From: a virus
Strand: one strand, 5' to 3'
DNA: 53,854 nt
IMG/VR virus record: IMGVR_UViG_3300021961_000135
Coordinates: 1-53,854 of that record
Part shown: positions 1 through 8,734 of the stretch, in pieces
Layout of the letters: each line of letters begins with the position of its first letter
How positions within the stretch are numbered: the stretch's first letter is position 1
Notes under the pieces: generated by a model
Told to the model about the DNA's origin: nothing
The model's database searches: none
What the model saw: only the letters and a program-made list of their open reading frames with translations
Made by a program: the position numbers and the translations under genes

Positions 1-341
1 TAGACCAGCGGGATGCGTTTACACCACCCGCAGAAGCCATGCGTAAATATTCAATGGAGGAAGTCGATGCAATACTTAGGGCAGACCTTGCTCGCTTTGA
101 GAAAGGCGTGGCTACTTATTGTCCTGTTGCTCTTACTCAAGGACAGTTTGATGCGCTGGTATCATTTTCCTTTAATGTGGGGCTAGGCACATTACAGCGT
201 TCAACACTTCGTCAGAAGGTGCTTCGTGGTGATATGGAAGGCGCGGCAGAAGAACTCTTGAAGTATTGCATGGCGGGGGGTAAAATTCTCAAAGGGCTGC
301 AAAAACGTCGCATCGACGAACGCGCCGTGTTTTTATCCTAG
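1..341 (+). CDS. Phage lysozyme (T4/GH24-type muramidase), 3' part only
   Basis: The frame is open from the left edge (first full codon at base 3) to a TAG at 339-341, so the 5' end of the gene lies outside the window. The visible 112 residues include ALTQGQFDALVSFSFNVG followed by LQRSTLRQKVLRGD and GLQKRRIDERAVFL, which is the C-terminal half of phage lysozymes that cleave peptidoglycan (GH24 family). The catalytic Glu would be upstream, off the window. The internal ATG at 39 is not the real start. The stop is followed 8 bases later by the ATG of the next gene. Its place among the late genes fits a role as endolysin. Confidence 0.85.
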   Translation, partial: DQRDAFTPPAEAMRKYSMEEVDAILRADLARFEKGVATYCPVALTQGQFDALVSFSFNVGLGTLQRSTLRQKVLRGDMEGAAEELLKYCMAGGKILKGLQKRRIDERAVFLS

Positions 342-349
342 GATTGCCC

Positions 350-2212
350 ATGCCATTACAAAAAATCCTGTTTAAGCCCGGTGTAAATCGGGAAAACACA
401 AGATACACCACCGAGGGTGGCTGGTATGACTGCGACAAAGTTCGTTTCCGTCAAGGAACGCCTGAGAAGATTGGTGGGTGGCAACGCATCTCTGCAACGA
501 CTTTTTTGGGTGTGTGCAGGTCATTGTGGAACTGGGTGACGCTGGGTAGCCAGAACCTGCTGGGTGTGGGCACACACCTCAAGTTTTATATTGAAAACGG
601 GGGCGCATACAACGACATCACCCCCATCCGCGCAACCCTTACGTTGGCCAACAACCCCTTCTCCACTACCCTAAATTCAACCACCGTCACGGTGACAGAT
701 GCCGCTGGTGGCTATGCCAATGGTGCTTTTGTAACGTTCAGTGGCGCTACTGCTGTAGGCGGTTTGACACTCAATGGTGAATATCAGATCACAATCCCCG
801 GCACAGCAACCACCACATACGAGATCACGGCGGCATCGGCTGCAACTTCAACGGCTGTGGGCGGTGGAGCCGCAGTCTCAGCGGCATACCAAGTTAATCC
901 CGGCCCTGAATACGCAGTACCCTTGTCTGGTTGGGGCGCTAGCGCTTGGGGGTCTGGTACTTGGGGTATTGGCTCTGCGTCAACCGATGCACTGCGTATT
1001 TGGAACCAAACCAACTTTGGTCAGAACTTGATCTTTGGCCCACGCGGTGAAGGCATTTACTATTGGGATGCCGCTACAAGTTTGACCACACGCGGCGTGC
1101 TTTTGTCTTCTTTGGCAGGCGCATCGGATGTGCCTTTGCACCAGAACTTCTTGCTTGTCTCAGACGCAAGCCGCTTTGTAATCGTGTTTGGCACAAACGA
1201 ACTTGGCGACACCATCCTTGACCCAATGCTGATTCGTTGGTCTGACCAAGAAGACCCCGTGCAGTGGACACCCGCAATTACCAACCAAGCAGGTAGCATC
1301 CGCCTTTCACACGGCTCACGTATTGTGACAGCGCTCCAGTCTCGCCAAGAGATTATTGTTTGGACAGACTCTTCTTTGTATTCGCTTCAATACCTTGGGC
1401 CGCCTTTTGTGTGGAGTTCGCAGCTCCTTGCGGATAACATTTCGCTAGTAGGCCCCAACGCCGCGGCTATTGCTTCTGGCGTGACATACTGGATGGGCGT
1501 AGACAAGTTTTACAAATACGATGGCCGTGTGCAGACCCTGCGCTGTGACCTGCGCGAATTTGTCTTTAGCGACATTAACCAAGCCCAGTACGAGCAGGTG
1601 TTTGCAAGCACCAATGAAGGCTTTAACGAAGTGTGGTTCTTCTACTGCTCTGCGGGTTCATTTACTGTTGATAAGTACGTGGTGTACAACTACGAAGAAG
1701 ACATCTGGTACTACGGCTCGATGGCGCGTACGGCTTGGCTTGACTCGGGCCTACGTAACTACCCACTGGCCGCTACGTACAACTACAACGTGGTGAACCA
1801 TGAACAAGGCGTAGACGACAACGCTACTGGCACTGCTACGGCAATTGAGGCATACATCAGTTCTTCGCAGTTTGACATTGGTGACGGCCACAACTTTGGC
1901 TTTGTCTGGCGTATCCTGCCGGACATCACGTTCCGCGGGTCGACTGCCACAAGCCCACAGGCTACGATGTATTTGCAGCCTTTGCAAAACTCAGGCTCTG
2001 GGTATAACAATCCCATGTCTGTTGCTAGCACCAACAGCGGTACAGTGACGCGCACAGCGATTATTCCCGTGGAAGAGTTCACAGGGCAGATCAACACCCG
2101 TGTGCGTGGCCGTCAGATGGCGTTCAAGATTGACTCCAACGCACTTGGTGTGACGTGGCAGTTAGGCGCCCCCCGTATGGACATCCGGCCTGATGGCCGC
2201 AGGGGTGGTTGA
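350..2212 (+). CDS. Virion protein, probable tail/DNA-stabilisation factor (P22 gp10-like role, inferred)
   Basis: 620 residues starting MPLQKILFKPGVNRENTRYT. I start it at ATG 350 (GGA six bases upstream) rather than the in-frame TTG at 344. The N-terminus, with GGWYDCDKVRFRQGTPEKIGGW, is a strongly conserved hallmark I recognise from podovirus virion proteins. The rest is rich in Gly, Trp, Thr and Tyr with repeated short beta-strand-like stretches, as in beta-propeller tail accessory proteins. Residues about 90-190 look like an inserted Ig-like or adhesion-type beta domain (Thr/Ala/Gly-rich, with TVTVTDAAGGYANGAFVTFSG). The gene shares one base with the next gene (TGATG). The tail-factor role is inferred from size, fold character and the P22-type portal; it could be another structural tail protein. 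Confidence 0.6.
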   Translation: MPLQKILFKPGVNRENTRYTTEGGWYDCDKVRFRQGTPEKIGGWQRISATTFLGVCRSLWNWVTLGSQNLLGVGTHLKFYIENGGAYNDITPIRATLTLANNPFSTTLNSTTVTVTDAAGGYANGAFVTFSGATAVGGLTLNGEYQITIPGTATTTYEITAASAATSTAVGGGAAVSAAYQVNPGPEYAVPLSGWGASAWGSGTWGIGSASTDALRIWNQTNFGQNLIFGPRGEGIYYWDAATSLTTRGVLLSSLAGASDVPLHQNFLLVSDASRFVIVFGTNELGDTILDPMLIRWSDQEDPVQWTPAITNQAGSIRLSHGSRIVTALQSRQEIIVWTDSSLYSLQYLGPPFVWSSQLLADNISLVGPNAAAIASGVTYWMGVDKFYKYDGRVQTLRCDLREFVFSDINQAQYEQVFASTNEGFNEVWFFYCSAGSFTVDKYVVYNYEEDIWYYGSMARTAWLDSGLRNYPLAATYNYNVVNHEQGVDDNATGTATAIEAYISSSQFDIGDGHNFGFVWRILPDITFRGSTATSPQATMYLQPLQNSGSGYNNPMSVASTNSGTVTRTAIIPVEEFTGQINTRVRGRQMAFKIDSNALGVTWQLGAPRMDIRPDGRRGG

Positions 2213-2847
2213 TGACGTTTGCTGTCACTTCCGACTTTGAACTCAATAGGGTTGTTGCGCCGCGCCTGCCCTTTGCCACAAAAGAATACGACCCCCGCTA
2301 TGTTGACCAACTTAACAACATTTTGCGCCTGTACTTTAACCAGCTTGACAACATCATTGGGCAGTTAAAAACTCTATCGGTTCCGTATGGCGCGTTTTCC
2401 AGCGATCAAGACCAAGTAACTACAGCCAATACTGCAACGCTGATGACGCTTAACACCACTGATTTTGCTAATGATGTGTCAATCAGTTCTTCGGAAATTA
2501 CGGTAGCAACGGCTGGCATATACAACCTACAATTTAGTGCTCAATTTGTAAATACAGATACAGCCTTCCAAGATGTGTACATCTGGCTTCGTCAAAACGG
2601 TGTAGATATTCCCGGCTCAACAGGTTTTGTGTCTATCCCAAACAGACACGCAGGTACGGATGGCCATGCAATTGTTGGCTGGAACTACTTTTTAAGTATG
2701 GCGGCAGATGACTATGTTGAGATTTACTGGTCTGTGCCTAACGTTGCTGTGACCATCCAACATCTTGCCGCTTCAGGAACACCTACTAAACCTTCTACGC
2801 AGTCGGTGGTGGCCACAATGTCATTTGTCTCAACGCCGCCGCCATGA
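2212..2847 (+). CDS. Tail-associated protein with C1q/TNF-like jelly-roll character
   Basis: 211 residues. The start at ATG 2212 overlaps the previous stop (TGATG), which indicates translational coupling. Residues 1-60 are helical (YVDQLNNILRLYFNQLDNIIGQL) and look like a trimerising or anchoring segment. From about residue 65 on, the pattern TVATAGIYNLQFSAQF ... VYIWLRQNGVDIPGS ... DYVEIYWSV resembles jelly-roll receptor-binding domains of the C1q/TNF type seen in phage tail spikes and fibres. I infer a tail fibre, tip or decoration role. No catalytic residues are recognisable. Confidence 0.55.
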   Translation: MTFAVTSDFELNRVVAPRLPFATKEYDPRYVDQLNNILRLYFNQLDNIIGQLKTLSVPYGAFSSDQDQVTTANTATLMTLNTTDFANDVSISSSEITVATAGIYNLQFSAQFVNTDTAFQDVYIWLRQNGVDIPGSTGFVSIPNRHAGTDGHAIVGWNYFLSMAADDYVEIYWSVPNVAVTIQHLAASGTPTKPSTQSVVATMSFVSTPPP

Positions 2848-2881
2848 TAAACTCAACTAACCCCCATTTTAAGAGGCAAAT

Positions 2882-5230
2882 ATGAGCCTACACGCCCTCG
2901 CAGATCACATGGCCTCACGCGGTCGCGGCCCAGATACAACGCTGGTTCACATGGCCCCCCAAGAAGTTGCAGGCTTGCAAGCTTTGGCTTTGGCGCATGG
3001 CGGCTCATTAACCATCAACCCAGACACGGGTTTACCAGAAGCGGGCTTCCTTAAGAAGTTGTTGCCGGCAATCGCTGGTTTTGCACTTAATGCGTTTGCC
3101 CCCGGCTTTGGTTCTGCTATTGGTGCGGCTTTGGGCGGTTTGGGCAGCGCGGCGGGTACAGCGATTGGCCTTGGTGGTATTACAGGTTTGGCTACTGGAA
3201 ACTTACAAAAAGGTTTGATGGCTGGCTTGGGTGCTTATGGTGGCGCTAGCCTTGCTGGTGGTGTGATGGGTGCTGGTGTGGGTGCTGCACAACAAGGCGC
3301 TATGGGGGCACTTACCCAAGAACAAATTGCGGCAAAAATGGCCGAGACAGGTTTAACTGAACAAGGCGTGCTTAACCAAGCCGCTGCGGAAGCTTCCAAA
3401 TCAGCTTTGGCTAGCGGTAGCGCTGGGCAAACACTTTCTTCTGGTTTTGGTGCAATCACAAAAGACCCTTCCGCATTTGGTAGCTTTGCCAAACAAAACG
3501 CTGGCGCACTTTTGGGTGTAACTTCCCCGTTGCTGGCTGACCAAGGAGTTGAAACTGTTACAAAACTGGATAACCCCGGCTATATCCGTAACTTTGACTA
3601 CGACCCAATGACACAAACGGCCAGAGCGTTAAACCCTGTCCGTGTTAGAGACTTAGGCTATGCCGGTGGTGGTGAGATTGGCGCACCCAAAACAATTACA
3701 CAAATGCCCGGCACAAGCCCTTATCGGGACTCCCAAGCCGCGTACGAATACTTGATGGGTATTGCACCTAAAGAACCTCAACAAAATACACAGACGCAAA
3801 CACCAACGTCAACTAACCCCGCATCTGAGGGTCGTTACGCGTGGGATTCTGACAAGAAAGCCTACACATTTATCCCTGCAAACGGTGTAACAGAAACTAC
3901 GCCCACCCCTGCCCCTGCTTTAAACTATGAATTTGGTGGTGGTGATAGCGGCTCTGGCGTTGGCGGCGGCTCGGGTGGAGTTGGTACGGCTGGCGCAGGC
4001 GTTGCTGATTCAAATTCAGCCGATTTTGGTGATACCAGCAGTAGCAGTAGCGATAGCAGTAGCGATTCCGGTGACGCCGGTGCATCGGGTGGAGGCGGAG
4101 GTGGCGCGGCTGGTGATGGCGGTACTGGTGCTGGAGATGGTGATGGAGGCGCTTCAGGTGGAGGCGGAGGTGGTGCGGCTGGTGGTGACGGCGAAGCCAA
4201 TGGTGGTTTGATGCGCTTGCACAAAAAGTTTGCCGAAGGCGGTGCTACTAGTGTTCGTGACGGTAGCGCACAAGCTGCGTACAACTATTTGATGGGTTTA
4301 ACAAACTCAACAAGACCAGATGCGCCTGCATACACACCACAGCCCGTTTACATACCACCAACACCAGCAAAAAAAGATGATGATTTACCTACTTTAAATC
4401 CGTTTACTCCAGTTACAGGCGGTGGTGGTGGGGGCGGTATTGGCGGTGGTGGGGGCGGTGGGGGTGGCGCAAGTGTGGGTAATGCCCCTTCAGCTGGAAC
4501 AGACCCATCACCTACATATTCAGGCTTTGTGCCCCAGCCAGCTAACCCCAACATACCTGTTGTAGACCTTACACCTACAACTACGCCAGCATTTCAGGGC
4601 GATCCTTACGATCAGCCATATGTGCCACCTCAAGGCGATCCTTACGATCAGCCATATGTGCCACCTCAAGGCGATCCGTACGATCAGCCGTACGAGCCAT
4701 ACGTGTCTGATCCTTACAACCCTAACCCGGTATATAACGCGCCGTATGTTCCTGAGCCATATGTCCCCGCGCCCTCTGTTCCTGAACCATCTGCAGGCTT
4801 GCCAGACCCGTTTGGTTCATACCCGGGCGACCCAACATACTTTGGTGATGACGACGAGTTAGGCTACTTAAGTGGTAATGCAAATGGCGGTCTGATGGGC
4901 TACGCTAACGGCGGCATGGCCTATGCCATGGGTGGTGGTCTCGGTTCTTTGGGCGGTTACTCTGATGGTGGCCGTCTGCTTCGTGGCCCCGGTGATGGTG
5001 TGTCTGACAGCATCCCTGCCATGATTGGTAAAAGGCAACCCGCACGCCTTGCCGATGGTGAGTTTGTTGTTCCAGCCCGTATCGTGTCAGAATTGGGCAA
5101 CGGCTCTACTGAAGCAGGAGCGCGCAAGCTCTACAAAATGATGGACAGAATTCAGGCCGCACGAGGCAAAACAGTGGGCAAAGGCCGCGTGGCTAAAAAC
5201 TCCCGCGCTGAAAAGCATTTACCTGCATAA
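2882..5230 (+). CDS. Low-complexity Gly-rich virion-module protein with conserved C-terminal domain
   Basis: 782 residues; ribosome site AAGAGG upstream of ATG. Residues 1-60 (MSLHALADHMASRGRGPDTT, then a phrase ending AHGGSLTINPDTGLPEAGF) form a conserved N-terminus I recognise from related phages. Residues 60-140 are Gly/Ala-rich and hydrophobic, possibly membrane-interacting. The middle is poly-Gly and Ser/Asp-rich and includes three tandem GDPYDQPYVPPQ units encoded by a 36-bp repeat. The C-terminal ~90 residues (GPGDGVSDSIPAMIGKRQ, then ARLADGEFVVPARIVSELGN) form a compact conserved domain. It lies between tail genes and the giant protein, so an internal or ejected virion protein is plausible but not shown. 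Confidence 0.6.
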   Translation: MSLHALADHMASRGRGPDTTLVHMAPQEVAGLQALALAHGGSLTINPDTGLPEAGFLKKLLPAIAGFALNAFAPGFGSAIGAALGGLGSAAGTAIGLGGITGLATGNLQKGLMAGLGAYGGASLAGGVMGAGVGAAQQGAMGALTQEQIAAKMAETGLTEQGVLNQAAAEASKSALASGSAGQTLSSGFGAITKDPSAFGSFAKQNAGALLGVTSPLLADQGVETVTKLDNPGYIRNFDYDPMTQTARALNPVRVRDLGYAGGGEIGAPKTITQMPGTSPYRDSQAAYEYLMGIAPKEPQQNTQTQTPTSTNPASEGRYAWDSDKKAYTFIPANGVTETTPTPAPALNYEFGGGDSGSGVGGGSGGVGTAGAGVADSNSADFGDTSSSSSDSSSDSGDAGASGGGGGGAAGDGGTGAGDGDGGASGGGGGGAAGGDGEANGGLMRLHKKFAEGGATSVRDGSAQAAYNYLMGLTNSTRPDAPAYTPQPVYIPPTPAKKDDDLPTLNPFTPVTGGGGGGGIGGGGGGGGGASVGNAPSAGTDPSPTYSGFVPQPANPNIPVVDLTPTTTPAFQGDPYDQPYVPPQGDPYDQPYVPPQGDPYDQPYEPYVSDPYNPNPVYNAPYVPEPYVPAPSVPEPSAGLPDPFGSYPGDPTYFGDDDELGYLSGNANGGLMGYANGGMAYAMGGGLGSLGGYSDGGRLLRGPGDGVSDSIPAMIGKRQPARLADGEFVVPARIVSELGNGSTEAGARKLYKMMDRIQAARGKTVGKGRVAKNSRAEKHLPA
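4598..4698 (+). repeat. 36-bp tandem repeat, about 2.8 copies, coding
   Basis: A unit of 36 bases (GGCGATCCTTACGATCAGCC followed by 16 more) is repeated exactly at 4598-4633 and 4634-4669. A third, diverged partial copy follows from 4670. It encodes GDPYDQPYVPPQ. The exact identity of the first two copies at the DNA level suggests recent duplication and likely copy-number variation between relatives. Confidence 0.9.
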
Positions 5231-5239
5231 GGAAAGAAA

Positions 5240-6931
5240 ATGGCAGAACAAATTGTACGAAATCAAATAGGCTTCGCGCCTGAGATTGCGCCGTTTGCGC
5301 AAAACCTTATGGGTATGGCCGAGGGTACGGCGTTTACATACAAAAAAGACGCTAACGGCCAAGTAATAATTGATCCTGTTACTAAACTACCAATTGTTTC
5401 TGGGTTTCAGCAACAACCCACATACGATCAGTGGGCGCGTCAACAAGGTCTTGCTAACCCCGAACGTGTAGCGCAGTTTACTGATCTGCAAAAGCAGGCG
5501 TTTACAGGCGCAAAAAATCTAGGCTATGACCCGTATTCTCAAGCAGCCGCACAAGGACTGCAAGGGTTGGCTGAAAAGGCTGGCGCGTACAATTACGCCC
5601 CCGAAAGGTTTGGCAACGCATACACAAGTCAACAAGCGTACAACCCATCTCAGTTCAGTGCCCGAGAGGTAAGCGCCCCTCAGTTGCAAAACTACCAGAT
5701 GCAAGGCCCCAAGGATATACAGGCCGAACGAGTTGCCGCTGAACGAGTCAATGCCCCTCAATTGCAGGCTCTTAGCATGCAAGCGGCTAAAGATGTCAAC
5801 ACGCAAAGCTTGACCCAGCCCGGTGCTGTTGACCAGTACATGTCCCCCTACATGCAGAATGTGGTGGGTATTCAACAGCGTGAAGCGCAGCGTGTTGCAG
5901 ACATTGACAGAACACAGCGTAACGCACAAGCAGTTAAAGCCGGTGCGTTTGGCGGTAGCCGCCAAGCCATCATGGACGCAGAAGCGGCTCGTAACTTAGC
6001 CATTCAAAAGGGCGACATCCAAGCCAAGGGTTCACAAGACGCTTTTACTCAAGCACAGGCTCAGTTCAATGCAGAACAGCAAGCGCGTTTGCAAGCCAAC
6101 CTAGCTAACCAAGGCGTTCAGCAACAAGCCAACGTGCAAAACTTAAGTGCGGGTTTACAAACGCAAGGTTTGGGCGCACAGACAGGGCTGCAAGCACAGC
6201 AGTTAAACCAACAGACAGGTCTGCAAGCGTTGTTGGCTAACCAACAAACCGGTCTGCAAGCGAATCAAGCTAACCAGAACATGGGCTACAACGTTGGCAA
6301 CGCAAACCTGCAAGCTAACTTGGCACAGCAACAACTTGGTTCTGGTCAGAACATGCAGGCTCAACTGGCTAACCAGCAGTATGGTTTGAACGCTCAGCAG
6401 ATGCAAGAGCAAGCTCGCCAGTATGGTTACGGCCAGCAGATGAACAACGCGCAGAACCAAGCGCAGTATGGCCAAGCGGCAAACCAACTCAACGCACAGC
6501 AGTCACAGTTTGGCGCAGGTCTGGGCTTGCAGGGGATGCAAGCGGGTATGACTGGCTATCAAAACCTTGGCTCTCAAGGTCAGAACCTGTACAACCAGAA
6601 CATGGGCAATCTGGGCATGCAGAATCAGTTTGGTACACAGCAACAGCAGAATGTGCAGAACATTTTGAGCAATCAGTATCAGGACTATTTGACTGCGCAG
6701 AACAACCCATACAAACAAATGGGCTTCTTGTCTGACATGTATCGCGGTGCACCGCTGTCTCAGCAAGGCAGTACCATGTACACATCACCACCCTCACTGC
6801 TTAACCAAGTGGCGGGTGTAGGCACAGCCGCGTATGGTGCGTACAAAATGTTCGGCAGTAAAAAAGGTGGTGTAATTAAAGAGCGCCCCAACGCCGGTCT
6901 GGCAAAATTACTCCTTCACAAAATGGGTTAA
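5240..6931 (+). CDS. Gln/Asn/Ala-rich virion-module protein
   Basis: 563 residues; GGAAAG lies six bases before the ATG. The N-terminal 110 residues are of ordinary composition (MAEQIVRNQIGFAPEIAPFA). From about 130 to 500 the protein is extremely rich in Gln, Asn, Ala and Gly, with loose repeats of the type QQTGLQA and LANQQ, probably a long helical or disordered rod. The tail has a small hydrophobic stretch (LLNQVAGVGTAAYGAYKMFG) and a basic end (KKGGVIKERPNAGLAKLLLH). It is 9 bp after the preceding gene and 9 bp before the next, so it is in one operon. The function is unknown; a structural or ejected protein is inferred from context. Confidence 0.6.
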   Translation: MAEQIVRNQIGFAPEIAPFAQNLMGMAEGTAFTYKKDANGQVIIDPVTKLPIVSGFQQQPTYDQWARQQGLANPERVAQFTDLQKQAFTGAKNLGYDPYSQAAAQGLQGLAEKAGAYNYAPERFGNAYTSQQAYNPSQFSAREVSAPQLQNYQMQGPKDIQAERVAAERVNAPQLQALSMQAAKDVNTQSLTQPGAVDQYMSPYMQNVVGIQQREAQRVADIDRTQRNAQAVKAGAFGGSRQAIMDAEAARNLAIQKGDIQAKGSQDAFTQAQAQFNAEQQARLQANLANQGVQQQANVQNLSAGLQTQGLGAQTGLQAQQLNQQTGLQALLANQQTGLQANQANQNMGYNVGNANLQANLAQQQLGSGQNMQAQLANQQYGLNAQQMQEQARQYGYGQQMNNAQNQAQYGQAANQLNAQQSQFGAGLGLQGMQAGMTGYQNLGSQGQNLYNQNMGNLGMQNQFGTQQQQNVQNILSNQYQDYLTAQNNPYKQMGFLSDMYRGAPLSQQGSTMYTSPPSLLNQVAGVGTAAYGAYKMFGSKKGGVIKERPNAGLAKLLLHKMG

Positions 6932-6940
6932 GAGGTACAT

Positions 6941-8665
6941 ATGTCTTTAGATAGCATCTATCAAACACGCGGGGACATTACCAACCCAAACCTTAAATCG
7001 GTTTTGGCCAAGCTTGCGGTGATGAACCCCCAACAGCTGCAGGCGTTTGCCGCCGCAAATGAAGACGACCCCATCATGTTGTCTGCCGCACAGGCCGTGC
7101 ACTCAAACCACAAAAAGTTTGCAGAAGCTATGATGGCACAGCAGGGTGGCCAGATGCCCCCTGTTAACCAGCAAGTGGTTCAGAATATGAACCCTGCGCC
7201 CCAAGGCGGTCAGGGTATGCCACCCCAAGGTATGCCACCCCAAGGCGGGCCTTTGCCAGAAGAGCAAGGGATTGCACAGTTGCCTACACCCAACATTCAG
7301 AACATGGCCGGTGGTGGTATCGTAGCGTTTGCCGATGGCGGCTACACCGATGAAGACATGATGAGCAACGGTGAACCTGTAATTCGTATGGCTGATGGCG
7401 GACATGTCCCCCGTTACCAAGGTGTTCCTACCGCTATGGGCGGAGACGGTAGTTTGGTTCGGTTGCCCAACGAAAGTTTTGCTGACTACCGACGCCGTAC
7501 GTTTGAGGCTATTTTACAAGAACAGAGAGATAGAAACACAGCCGAAGAAAAAGCACGTGAATCAGAGCGACAACGCATGTTGGCTGAGCGTGGGGCAGAC
7601 AGTATCGTGCCGCCAAGTCCGTTTTTTGAGCGTACACCTCTGGCCACTAATGCCGCGCCTGCAACTGCTAGTGCAACGCCTGTGACTGAAAAACCCTTAA
7701 TAATTCCTTACGGACAAAGCAAAGCACTTAACGTGTTAGGTGACAAACCACCAGCATCTGCACCTGCACCCGGCACAAAACCTCCTGCACCCGGCACAAA
7801 ACCAGCTGCACCAGTAGCCGACAAAGCGTCCGAAGGACTTGAAGCGCTGACTAGCAGATTTACACGCGAATCAGACCTTGCACAGGGGGCTTTGAGAAAT
7901 CAACGTGCGGGACTTTCTTCATTACTTGAGCAAGAAGCCGCTGACGAGGCCGCAGCCGTTAAGAAACGCGTCAAAGACGAAGGCGACGTGTTTGCTGGCA
8001 AAGAAGAACGCCTTGCAAAACGCGAACAAGGCATAACGGGGATGAAAAATGAAAACCTTGGTTTAGCCTTGTTGCAAGCGGGCGCAGCTATTATGTCAAC
8101 TCCGGGCAATCTTGGCGAGGCTGTTGGCATAGGCGTCCAAGTAGGAAGTAAGAGCTACATTGCTGGTATGGACAAGATCAATGCCGCCCAAGAAAAATTT
8201 GCTGATGCGCGTGAGCGTTTGGAAGATTTGCGCCTAAACCGCAAGGACATGAATGCCAAAGAAATTCAAGCTGCCGATCGTTTCATTCGCACCGCCAGAA
8301 TTCAAGGTCAACAATTGATGTTGGATGGCGCAACAAACGATTTGAAAATTTCTACTGATAATCAAAGAGCAATCTTTACTACTGCGGCTGACGCAATCCA
8401 GACAGATAAGAAAGTCCAAGCACAACTTGAATCTTCGCGTATTACTGCAAACCGACCACCTGAGCAGATTCAGATCGCTACGGCACTGGGGAACGGCAAT
8501 ATTGAGGCTGGTTTGCGTAAAATTGCAGAGATTCAAGCAGGTAAGTTTAGCGTTACTAACTCTTACGCTGATTACTTAAAGGCTTTTGCAGGCAAGGAGA
8601 CCTTAACCCCGCCGCTTACTTTTGCTAATTACGCGGCGCAATTTGGGGCTACCCTACCGCGTTAA
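6941..8665 (+). CDS. Virion-module protein with GGGIVAFADGG motif
   Basis: 574 residues, with ribosome site AGAGG before the ATG. The first 65 residues (MSLDSIYQTRGDITNPNLKS) are a helical conserved region. They are followed by a Gln/Pro/Met-rich linker with repeated GMPPQ and then MAGGGIVAFADGG, a short motif also echoed (FAEGG, YANGG, MADGG) in this protein and the gene at 2882. Residues 230-290 are Pro/Ala-rich with two PAPGTKP units. Residues 295-570 are predicted helical, with a hydrophobic patch NENLGLALLQAGAAIMSTPG. It directly precedes the giant polyvalent gene. The function is not known; an internal virion or ejected protein is inferred. Confidence 0.55.
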   Translation: MSLDSIYQTRGDITNPNLKSVLAKLAVMNPQQLQAFAAANEDDPIMLSAAQAVHSNHKKFAEAMMAQQGGQMPPVNQQVVQNMNPAPQGGQGMPPQGMPPQGGPLPEEQGIAQLPTPNIQNMAGGGIVAFADGGYTDEDMMSNGEPVIRMADGGHVPRYQGVPTAMGGDGSLVRLPNESFADYRRRTFEAILQEQRDRNTAEEKARESERQRMLAERGADSIVPPSPFFERTPLATNAAPATASATPVTEKPLIIPYGQSKALNVLGDKPPASAPAPGTKPPAPGTKPAAPVADKASEGLEALTSRFTRESDLAQGALRNQRAGLSSLLEQEAADEAAAVKKRVKDEGDVFAGKEERLAKREQGITGMKNENLGLALLQAGAAIMSTPGNLGEAVGIGVQVGSKSYIAGMDKINAAQEKFADARERLEDLRLNRKDMNAKEIQAADRFIRTARIQGQQLMLDGATNDLKISTDNQRAIFTTAADAIQTDKKVQAQLESSRITANRPPEQIQIATALGNGNIEAGLRKIAEIQAGKFSVTNSYADYLKAFAGKETLTPPLTFANYAAQFGATLPR

Positions 8666-8734
8666 TTTTTGCCATAATAGGCTGGCGCTCAAACATTCGG
8701 GGTCGCGCCACCCGATCACAATTTAAGAACTGCC
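8666..8734 (+). other. Spacer with GGCGC/GCGCC inverted repeat before the giant gene
   Basis: This 69-bp gap holds an inverted repeat GGCGC ... GCGCC with a loop of about 16 bases and no U-tract after it, so it is not a convincing terminator. No good Shine-Dalgarno sequence precedes the ATG at 8735 (only TTAAGAAC). The leader may be structured, or the gene may be translated weakly. Confidence 0.35.

Noticed and set aside
3925-4284. Proline-rich antisense reading frame (119 codons)
   Set aside because: It is the mirror of the poly-Gly/Ser/Asp coding repeat on the plus strand, and has no ribosome site.
8666-8734. Terminator before the giant gene
   Set aside because: The GGCGC/GCGCC stem has a long loop and no U-tract follows.
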